Both the position numbers and the translations under genes were made by a program. The notes under the pieces were generated by a model. The model saw only the letters and a list, made by a program, of their open reading frames with translations. It made no database searches and had not been told where the DNA came from. A stretch of DNA of 64,000 nt from assembly GCA_028456385.1 (NCBI GenBank), contig JALNQF010000008.1, positions 248,001-312,000 of the forward strand, in the 5' to 3' direction. Source of the stretch: Ophiosphaerella korrae. Taxonomy: Eukaryota; Ascomycota; Dothideomycetes; Pleosporales; Phaeosphaeriaceae. Position 1 is the first letter of the stretch, and every line of letters begins with the position of its first letter. Below are positions 56,632 to 64,000 of this stretch, one piece after another.

Positions 56632-58461
56632 ATGGTTCGAGCTTCAGGTTCCCGCGCTGCAAGCGCCAAAGTCGCAACCGCGAAGGAAGCTAAAGTGAAC
56701 GGCACTGGTATGCCAAAGTATTTGAATCCTCTACAACCTCCGCTCACCGAACAAGGTCCAACGCGACGCGCAAAAAAGACAAAAGAGGCCCCAGTGATCA
56801 ACGGGACGGCCGAACACTCAGACTCAGATTCAGAGCCCGAACCTGAAAAATTATCTGCTCTACGTAAGCTGGACGCGTTCTCCATGCAAGACAACTCGTG
56901 CTCACACATCCTAGCTGTTGGGCGCGGACGCGCAAAGAAGACTGCCACACCCGCCCCCGAGCCCAAAGCAGCGCCTCCAAAAGCAGCGAAGCGCAAGAAG
57001 GAAGATCTGAGCGAGGCAGAGACTTCACCCAAGCCCGAGGTCAAGAAAACAAAGGTCGAGGCTCCAAAGGTTGCAGCAAAAGCCGCACCGAAGGCTGCAA
57101 ATGCGCCCAAGGGCCCGCGACGGATACGCGGCCAAAAGGTCGAGATAAATGAGATTCGTTACCGCGACCCCCTCAAGGTCTTCCTCTTTGGCGAGGGTGC
57201 CAACGGCGAGCTTGGCTTTGGTGCCACGAAGAAGGCTATTGACGTAAAGCGCCCGCGCTACAACGAGGCTCTGAGCAACCATGACGTCGTCAAGATAGCA
57301 GCAGGCGGTATGCACGTTGTCGCATTAACAAAGGATAACAAGATTTTAACATGGGGTGTAAATGATAGCGGCGCCCTTGGACGCGACACATCAGCAGCAG
57401 ACGTCAAGATGCGGGATCTAGATGCCAGCGACGACTCAGATTCGGACGATGAGACCGGCGGTCTAATCGATCTTGAAGCCACACCCACGGTCCTTTCATC
57501 TGAACATTTCCCAGAGGATACCATATTCGTTGACATAACAGCAGGCGACAGCTGTTCATTCGCGCTGACCACCGAAGGCGCGGTTTACGGCTGGGGAACT
57601 TTCCGCAAGAATGAGGGTATCCTGGGCTTTAGAAAGAAGGACGACGTTGCCAGAACCCCGCAATACATAGAGGGTCTTACGAAGGTGACTCAGATCGCGT
57701 GTGGTACAAACCACGTATTCGCATTAACCAAAGATGGAACCGTGTTTGCTTGGGGCAATGGTCAGCAAAATCAGCTTGGCCGCCGCCTGACCGAGCGAAA
57801 CCTCAGCGAAGGATTGTTTCCCAGCAAAATGGGCTTCCGTGATCTTTCCTTCAAGCGTCCAAGCCACAAACTAGTCTCGATCGCCAGTGGTGACTATCAT
57901 GGATTTGCAATCGCAGAGGACGGGCACATCTGGTCGTGGGGAGTCAACAACTACTGCGAAACTGGGTACCCAGACAATGCCGGTGGAAGCGACGCCGTCG
58001 TTTTGACTCCTCGCATTGTGGCCAGCTTAGAGGGGAAGAATGTCGAGATGATTGCCGCTGGTTCGCATCATAATATTGCGATCACCAAGGATGGCCAAGC
58101 GCTTGTCTGGGGGCGTTGCGACGGTTCCCAAACTGGGCTCCCCGCTGAACAGTTGGCAGCAATCGACGACGAGGAACGGTTATTAAAGAATGGTGGTAGA
58201 CCTAAAATTCTCATCGAGCCTACCCCTCTCCCCGGCCTAAAAGGTATCGTCAGCGGTGCATGTGGCCCGGATCACACAATTGTCATCGATAAGGACGGTA
58301 AAGCATACTCTTGGGGCTTCTCGGCCAACTACCAAACCGGCCAGGGTACCGATGATGATATCGACACCCCTACGCTGATTGATAACACTGCCGTACGAGA
58401 CACGAAACTTACCTGGGCCGGTTGCGGCGGCCAATACAGCGTCCTCGCCAGCAAGAAATAG
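56632..58461 (+). CDS. RCC1-type Ran guanine-nucleotide exchange factor
   Basis: It encodes 592 residues if a 51-nt intron (56864-56914, donor GTAAGC, acceptor CTAG) is removed, or 609 if not; that intron is a multiple of three and stop-free. Splicing joins KLSAL to PVGRGRAKK, which reads more naturally. The basic, disordered N-terminus holds likely nuclear signals (KAAKRKKEDL, KTKVEAPK). Seven RCC1 blades follow, e.g. VFLFGEGANGELGFG, KILTWGVNDSGALG, TVFAWGNGQQNQLG, HIWSWGVNNYCETG and KAYSWGFSANYQTGQG. An acidic insert (DASDDSDSDDETGG) lies in blade two. Orthologues (Prp20, Pim1) charge Ran with GTP on chromatin. The ATG at 56632 is the first in frame. Confidence 0.9.
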   Translation: MVRASGSRAASAKVATAKEAKVNGTGMPKYLNPLQPPLTEQGPTRRAKKTKEAPVINGTAEHSDSDSEPEPEKLSALRKLDAFSMQDNSCSHILAVGRGRAKKTATPAPEPKAAPPKAAKRKKEDLSEAETSPKPEVKKTKVEAPKVAAKAAPKAANAPKGPRRIRGQKVEINEIRYRDPLKVFLFGEGANGELGFGATKKAIDVKRPRYNEALSNHDVVKIAAGGMHVVALTKDNKILTWGVNDSGALGRDTSAADVKMRDLDASDDSDSDDETGGLIDLEATPTVLSSEHFPEDTIFVDITAGDSCSFALTTEGAVYGWGTFRKNEGILGFRKKDDVARTPQYIEGLTKVTQIACGTNHVFALTKDGTVFAWGNGQQNQLGRRLTERNLSEGLFPSKMGFRDLSFKRPSHKLVSIASGDYHGFAIAEDGHIWSWGVNNYCETGYPDNAGGSDAVVLTPRIVASLEGKNVEMIAAGSHHNIAITKDGQALVWGRCDGSQTGLPAEQLAAIDDEERLLKNGGRPKILIEPTPLPGLKGIVSGACGPDHTIVIDKDGKAYSWGFSANYQTGQGTDDDIDTPTLIDNTAVRDTKLTWAGCGGQYSVLASKK

Positions 58462-58990
58462 GTCGACTTCTGCTGCGATGTCTTACACCAGACTGTCTGT
58501 TTCCATTTCCAACACACGGATGTTTATTAGCTTCGGCGGTTTTTTCCATAGGGCATACACGGCGTTTGACTCTATGATGTGATTTCCAAAATTCTCCATC
58601 GTTGTAATATGGCATGGCATGAGGAGAGGGCTTTGGGCGCATAATGACGCCTCAAAAAGCTTAGATGAGCTGGAGATGATGCTTTGGCTAGTGGTATATA
58701 TCGACCATATGTAATAATAGACTGCTATGAACCTCTTTCATGTGCTTCATCATGTGTGCATAACAGTTGAACTAGAACTTTGGATGGAGTGACGGCTCAG
58801 AGTTTCGTGATCATTCCACCGCTTGATGGAGGCTGATGTATGTATATGCAGTTTGCGAATATACTTACGAGCCTTTTGGCAATGCCCAAACTCCAGATAG
58901 TGCTATGCCCTCCATATACATTGATATCTTTTACAAGGCCGTTGCAAACTATACCATCTTATATGTGCTTCTCTACGCTCATGCCAACTG
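58462..58990. other. Convergent 3' spacer
   Basis: Between the stops of RCC1 (plus) and mitochondrial uL13 (minus). Frames here are short. No gene is seen. Confidence 0.55.
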
Positions 58991-59602
58991 TCATGATGCA
59001 GGTGCCGAGGCCTCTTGTGTCCTCTCTTTCACCACCCTCAATGTGCTCTGGATCTCCTCATGCTCTAAGATGCTCTGCCCTCCTCCGTTCCTAACCGCCA
59101 AAAGATTCTCCTTATACGGATGCCCCCTTCCTTCAAATGTCTTCAACCGTGCCAGCCTTAATTTCCTCAGCCTATTCTTCGGTAACATGCCGCTCACAGC
59201 TTTTCTCAACACCTCGCCGCCTCCCCACTTTGCAATCATGCGGTCCATGCTGATTTCCTTGAGCGATCCTGGCCGTGTTGTGTGTGTGCGGTACAGTTTC
59301 TGAAATCGCTTTTTACCTGTGGTGTAAATATTTGCACAGTCAATGGCAACAACGTAGTCGCCGCAGTCAGTGGATGGATCGAAAATTGGCTTGTGTTTGC
59401 CCATGAGGGCGAGGGCGATGGATGATGCAACGCGACCAAGAGCTCGAGAGTCCGATCCAATGTCGACCAGATGCCACGAGCGAGCATAGGCAAGACGTGT
59501 CTGCAACGGTGTTAGTAATTGGGTTAAAGGCGCAATATGCGGTAGAGACAGTCCAGGACGGAGGTCCGATGCGATGCGTACTTTGCCTATTGTTTGTGAC
59601 AT
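58991..59602 (-). CDS. Mitochondrial large-subunit ribosomal protein uL13m
   Basis: Exons 59602-59582 (MSQTIGK) and 59500-58991 give 176 residues. The L13 core reads RSWHLVDIGSDSRALGRVAS, LMGKHKPIFDPSTDCGDYVV, and the signature KAVSGMLPKNRLRKLRLARL, followed by FEGRGHPYKEN. Fungal mitochondrial L13 proteins share this form, while cytosolic uL13 differs. The 81-nt intron has a TACTAAC branch site. It is divergently arranged with the copper chaperone gene, which also supports mitochondrial function. Confidence 0.9.
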   Translation of the reverse strand: MSQTIGKVRIASDLRPGLSLPHIAPLTQLLTPLQTRLAYARSWHLVDIGSDSRALGRVASSIALALMGKHKPIFDPSTDCGDYVVAIDCANIYTTGKKRFQKLYRTHTTRPGSLKEISMDRMIAKWGGGEVLRKAVSGMLPKNRLRKLRLARLKTFEGRGHPYKENLLAVRNGGGQSILEHEEIQSTLRVVKERTQEASAPAS

Positions 59603-59924
59603 GGTGGAAGTGAGAGGCTAACGACCAGTATGATTGTGCGAACAGCACTCTATACAGGCCAATGCCTACTATATCCTCAAAGGGGTGTGGAAATATGTTC
59701 GCGCTATCGCATTCGTTGGCGCAGGTAGCCTCCGATGTTGAACTCGGTATGCCAAGCCCGGTAGAACAATTTCATGGATGTTGCGCGATCACGTGATCTC
59801 GGTGTTCGGTCACCACAAGTGATTTCAAAGCCAGATAGATGCGGGACCGTAGACTTGCAAAAATCTCCTAGAATTACGCAAGAGTCCCTTTTGTCAAGCT
59901 TTGATTTCATACAAAACGCTCACC
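59603..59924. promoter_or_regulatory. Divergent promoter, uL13m/CCS1
   Basis: 322 bp between the two start codons. No motif was assigned with confidence. Confidence 0.5.
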
Positions 59925-60880
59925 ATGACGGTCCCTGCGTTTGAAACCATTTTTGCGGTGCCTATGACCTGCGATGCTTGCATTCGAGATATTGAGAAGC
60001 CTCTGTATGAATTGAGTGGTACGACAATTATTACGCATATACCTGCTTGTACGCCAAAATGCTTACTAATTGCCTCAGGCGTCAGCAAAGTCACTGCAAA
60101 CCTTGAAGATCAATTAGTTTCAGTCGAAGGCACGGCGGCACCTTCGGCAATAGTTGACGCAATACAGTCTACTGGCCGTGATGCTATTCTACGTGGGTCC
60201 GGGAAGTCAAACAGTAAGTCAATAACGTATACGACCCACTTTGCCCGTTATTTACGCCAAAATGCAGGCGCTGCAGTATGCATTTTAGAATCACATGCTC
60301 CCCACGTTGAGAATAAGGTGCGTGGCCTCGCGCGTATGGTCGAGGTAGCGCCTAGTATGACTGTCGTGGACCTGAGCATACGCGGACTCTCATCTGGATC
60401 TTACCACGCAACGGTCCGGGAGAGTGGAGATATCTCTGCAGGCCCCGAGTCCACAGGGAGTATCTGGGAAGCAGCAAAAGCCAAGAAAGAAGGCGAGACA
60501 TGTCGAGGCATCTTTGGTGCAGTTGAAGTTGGAAAGGATGGTGCAGGTAGTGTGTTCTTCGACAAACCGATACATATTTGGGAGATTATTGGCCGCAGCA
60601 TCGTGGTTGCAAGACAGCAGGACGGGGAGGTGAGTGTGGGCCGAACCTAGTCAAGGTACGAGGGGATAACAAGATTCGCAGTTTGATAAGAACGATGCGG
60701 ACACACTAGTAGGAGTGATTGCACGGAGTGCCGGTGTTTGGGATAGTAAGTGCTCCCCTACTCAGGCAGAGCGACCCCTGCTAATGTTGAAATCCTACAG
60801 ACGATAAGACGGTGTGCTCGTGCTCTGGCAAGACTGTTTGGGAGGAGAGGGAGGAACAGCGCGATCGGGGCATGCTGTGA
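59925..60880 (+). CDS. CCS1: Copper chaperone for superoxide dismutase
   Basis: Five exons (59925-60018, 60079-60213, 60268-60629, 60682-60745, 60801-60880) encode 244 residues. Domain 1 carries the copper site VPMTCDACIRDI (M-x-C-x2-C). Domain 2 is SOD1-like but lacks the full metal-ligand set (LSIRGLSSGSYHATVRESGD, FDKNDADTLVGVIARSAGVW). Domain 3 has the C-x-C motif KTVCSCSGKTVWEE. It inserts copper and a disulphide into SOD1 in the cytosol and the mitochondrial intermembrane space. All four introns are 52-60 nt. The first, 60-nt intron is a multiple of three and would otherwise insert a stop-free segment into domain 1. Confidence 0.92.
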
Positions 60881-61846
60881 TGCCAAGGCAGGTTGAGGCT
60901 GGATGGGATCCAGACAAGGCAATTCAGCAGCCGTTCTTGGGAACATTTCTCCTAAGCATGTTCCTTGAAATCTAGGCCGAAACTACACATGCGCGAACAC
61001 GGACTGTGGGAAGGCTAACTAGTTCATGCGTTCATGCCTGATGGCCCAAGGCGACCGAAATGAGTGGCTGCAGAGTGGCCTTGTCACGTGGCTGTCTCAG
61101 TGCCAGCGTTGCCATGTAACACGTCTCAAACGAGAAGATCCACGACGCTAGGGGCTGGGCTACCAAGCATCGCGGTGCTCTGGCGACGAGTGTTGGTTTT
61201 TGGGATGTGACGGCTGTGACAGGCAGAGGGCAGCGCGGCAAAGAATTGTTGGATGTGTCGGCGGTGGGCTGGTGGTGGCGTGGTTGGCGACGGGCAGCGT
61301 GCTGGTGGACAAGGCCGCAAGCGCTGTGGATGAAGGGAAAATGGCAGGGGGCCAATCATCGTGGCATCGTCCTTAGTCGCGGGCGGCATGCCAAGGCTTG
61401 TCCTCAGACGTGCTGGGAATCAGATTCGATCTCCCCACCCGAGCCATCCTGCAGCCGCCCGCCAAATTCCCACCGTCTCCCTGTCTCCTCAAGTGCTGCC
61501 CTCGAAACCTTCTTCTCTCTCTGCCCGACCTACCAACTTGTGCCTCGACGCCTGCACGCTACACAATCGTTTTCCGGCGCAGCCCTCTCCCGACACCACC
61601 ACCCCTCTTAGCATCTATTGTGGCGCTCTCTTGCCCGCCACCAAGTAATTGTCGACGTTGCGCAGAACATAAAGCCCCGGCGGCTGCACAGAAATTTGGC
61701 CCGCGCAAGAGAAAGACGGCAGGTGATCCGGACGCACCTGAAGTCTGAAGTGGAACACTACACCAGCCGGCCGTGGAGTAGGAGCACTAGCTCACTGAGA
61801 CTTGACGACACCATACTGCCGGGTAACTAGTGAAAGAACACTCGTC
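60881..61846. other. Intergenic region upstream of NoxR
   Basis: 966 bp with CT-rich stretches near 61430-61620, typical of a fungal promoter and leader. Several open frames on both strands are compositional. No gene is accepted. Confidence 0.55.
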
Positions 61847-63640
61847 ATGTCTCTGAAGCAGGTAGGTGGCATTGCGCCTTCCTCTCCTTTCCGCGGGCCG
61901 ACCCAGTGCTGATGGCGGGGTAGGAAATCGAAACCTGGGTGGCAGCCCTCGCCAGCTACGACAACAACGAGTTCGACGAGGCATTGAAGACGTTTGACGG
62001 CATCTCCGACACCTCCAAGATCCTCTTCAATTGCGGTGTCATCCATGCGACCCTCGGCGAGCATGAGAAGGCGGTAAGTGGCCAGCTGCTCTGACCTGCA
62101 TAAGCGAGATCGTGCTCATGCATCCACAGGTCGATTGCTACCAGCGCGCTGTGCGTCTGGACCAGTACCTCGCCGTCGCATACTTCCAGCAGGGTGTCTC
62201 CAACTTTCTGATGGGCGACTTTGAGGAAGCCCTCGCTAACTTCAACGATACCCTCCTGTACCTGCGCGGCAACAACAACATCGACTATGAGCAGCTCGGC
62301 TTGAAATTCAAGCTCTACTCGTGCGAGGTTCTCTTCAACCGTGGTCTCTGCTACATCTACCTGCAGCAGAGGGACGCCGGTCTGCAGGATCTGTCCTTCG
62401 CTGCAAAGGAAAAGGTTGTTCCGGATCACGACGTCATCGACGAAGCCATCAACGAATCTGCAGAGGTACGACCCGCGGCACTGCGCTTGCTTGAATGTGT
62501 ACTGATCAGCGTTAGGGATACACTGTTTTCTCCATTCCCGTTGGCATTGTCTACCGGCCCAACGAGGCCAAAGTCAAGAATCTCAAGACCAAGGACTATC
62601 TTGGAAAGGCGCGTCTAGTCGCCGCCTCAGACCGATCTAATGCATTTACTGGATTCGCTGGAGCTGAGATTAAGAAGGGTGGCCAGGCAGCCAAGGATGA
62701 CAGGCCCGAGGACAAGCTCTCCTATGCCGCTACCAACTTGGTGAAGCCAGAGCTCCAGAGTAGAGCGCGTCAACAATCGGAGCCCCCGATGAACCGCAAC
62801 GTATTCCCACCTACACCACCCCCGGAGTCCGACGGCCGGAAAGGTAATGGTGATGCTCCAATGAGTCGCGCCCAGTCCGTACGTGGTGGTGGGCCAAAGC
62901 CCCAGCCACTGAACCTTGGCCGAGCCGCTTTCAATCAAGAGCCACCCAACGACCCGCCGCGCCGCCAGGGTACCCAGCGATCCGTGTCTGAGCGCCCACC
63001 CCCGAGCCGTTCTGAATCAATGCGTAATCAACGGCAACAGCGCGATTATAAGCCCCGCCGCCGGGGATCAGACGAGGATATCATCGATGACTATTATGAG
63101 AACGATGACGGTTACAGCACCCAACCGTCGCGATCAAGCCGTGGACAAAACGCCCGCTCAAAACAAAGTCGCCGTCCTGCGTACATTGAAGAAGAGGACG
63201 AAGATGATTACGATGGCAGCGACTTGGAGGATGCCGAGTTTGAGATGATGTCGCGCTCCAAGTCCAGGAAACGATCACCTGCACGATCTAACAGATCTGG
63301 TGGTAGTAATCGTGCTACAGGGGGCAAGATTAGGGTGAAAGTTCACGCCGGAGACACTCGTTATGTGTTCATCAACCAGGACACGTCCATGCGTGACTTT
63401 TGGCAGTCGATCAAGGAGAAGTTCGGTGTACGAAACAACTTCAAGGTCGAATTCAAAGACGACGGTGATATGATCACCATGGCGGACCAAGATGATCTAG
63501 AAATGGCTATTGAGACAGCGAAGAGTGTAGCCAGAAGAGAGAATAGTGAGATGGCGAAATTGGAGGTAAGCTATTATCTCTTCTGCTTATACACAAAACA
63601 CATGCTAACACAGTCACAGGTTTGGGTTAGAGAAGTATAG
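61847..63640 (+). CDS. noxR: NADPH oxidase regulator NoxR (p67phox-like)
   Basis: Five exons (61847-61861, 61924-62073, 62130-62465, 62516-63565, 63620-63640) give 523 residues. The N-terminal 170 residues are tetratricopeptide repeats (ASYDNNEFDEALKTFDGI, AYFQQGVSNFLMGDFEEALA), the Rac-binding part. An activation-domain-like stretch (GYTVFSIPVGIVYRPNEAKV) follows. The middle is Pro/Arg-rich and disordered, with an acidic patch (EEEDEDDYDGSDLEDAE). The C-terminal 80 residues form a PB1 domain (GGKIRVKVHAGDTRYVFI, then DDGDMITMADQDDLEMAIE). NoxR activates the fungal NADPH oxidases NoxA and NoxB with RacA, controlling hyphal growth and differentiation. The first exon has only five codons and the last six. 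Confidence 0.92.
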
Positions 63641-64000
63641 ATTAGAGATACCCCAGCATCACGCATTGCTATGAACAAGTTTCTTTTCGGAGGATTCCGC
63701 ACCCCCTTTACAGTTTTCTTACTTTGTAGCATACATGGCGAGCTTTCAGGCATTCTGCCTTGTCACTGCATAGAAGTTAGGCGCTGCTTGTTGTTTTAAT
63801 CTTAGCGAGCATTGCTCTTTACTCTCTTTCACAGCCGGGCTGTTGATTGTCCGTATTGGATAGTTTGGCGGTTACACGTACGAATGAGCATAATTCATCA
63901 CCACATTCGCAAGGCACAGTTCACGCGCGAGGCCCAGTTTTGTTCCAGCAATATCTATGCATGTGATGCCTTTATTCGCCTGTGCATTAGTCTGAGCTCA
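63641..64000. other. 3' flank of noxR, to window edge
   Basis: No gene recognised before the window ends. Confidence 0.5.

Noticed and set aside
1..64000. CRISPR arrays, operons, riboswitches, rRNA operon or telomere repeats
   Set aside because: None seen; the gene structure is eukaryotic throughout.

Overview
The window is nuclear DNA from a filamentous ascomycete. The short spliceosomal introns (mostly 45-80 nt, GT...CTAAC...AG), a NoxR subunit, a RON1/Ndt80-type regulator, a Clr5-domain protein and a cytochrome b2-type lactate dehydrogenase all fit, and a dothideomycete (Pleosporales-like) source is my best guess. That placement is inference; no marker fixes the species. Gene models were built by hand from reading frames, splice signals and family resemblance. 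Every joined model whose joins are given keeps an open frame.

Layout. 1-5.6 kb is lower in GC, gene-poor and decayed, with one broken gene remnant. 5.6-9.7 kb holds a truncated Zn2Cys6 regulator and a multiply frameshifted secreted FAD oxidase. 10.7-25 kb is ordinary gene-rich DNA: L-lactate dehydrogenase, tRNA-Leu, peroxisomal acyl-CoA thioesterase, amino-acid permease, dual-specificity phosphatase, PhoD-like phosphatase, NBP35 and ubiquitin E1. 25-29 kb is another decayed patch, with a Clr5 fragment and an ankyrin fragment. 29-35 kb has a cysteine-rich membrane protein, a GMC oxidoreductase and a phytanoyl-CoA dioxygenase-like protein. 36-44 kb carries a compact N-acetylglucosamine (GlcNAc) locus: an Ndt80-like regulator (RON1-like), a GH3 N-acetylglucosaminidase fused to a GNAT domain, and GlcNAc-6-phosphate deacetylase. 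44-64 kb is housekeeping: a Rab GTPase, two tRNA-Thr genes, an S6K-like AGC kinase, NAN1/UTP17, RPB10, a 5'-nucleotidase-type phosphatase, RCC1, mitochondrial uL13, the copper chaperone for SOD1, and NoxR.

The most unusual observation concerns the tRNA genes. tRNA-Leu(AAG) and tRNA-Thr(CGT) each carry the usual small intron beside the anticodon. Each also has a second, 52-53 nt insertion inside the T-loop, immediately after TTCGA or TTCG. Both insertions begin GTAGGT or GTAAGA, contain CTAAC, and end TAG, exactly like the pre-mRNA introns of neighbouring genes. Removing them restores a perfect T-arm and acceptor stem. A third tRNA, Thr(AGT), has an uninterrupted T-loop. This suggests spliceosomal-type introns inside Pol III tRNA genes, which I do not know to be described in ascomycetes.

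The GlcNAc locus works as a unit: the GH3 enzyme releases GlcNAc, the deacetylase handles GlcNAc-6-P, and the Ndt80-type protein probably regulates both. The kinase, deaminase and transporter of the known fungal cluster are not in this window.
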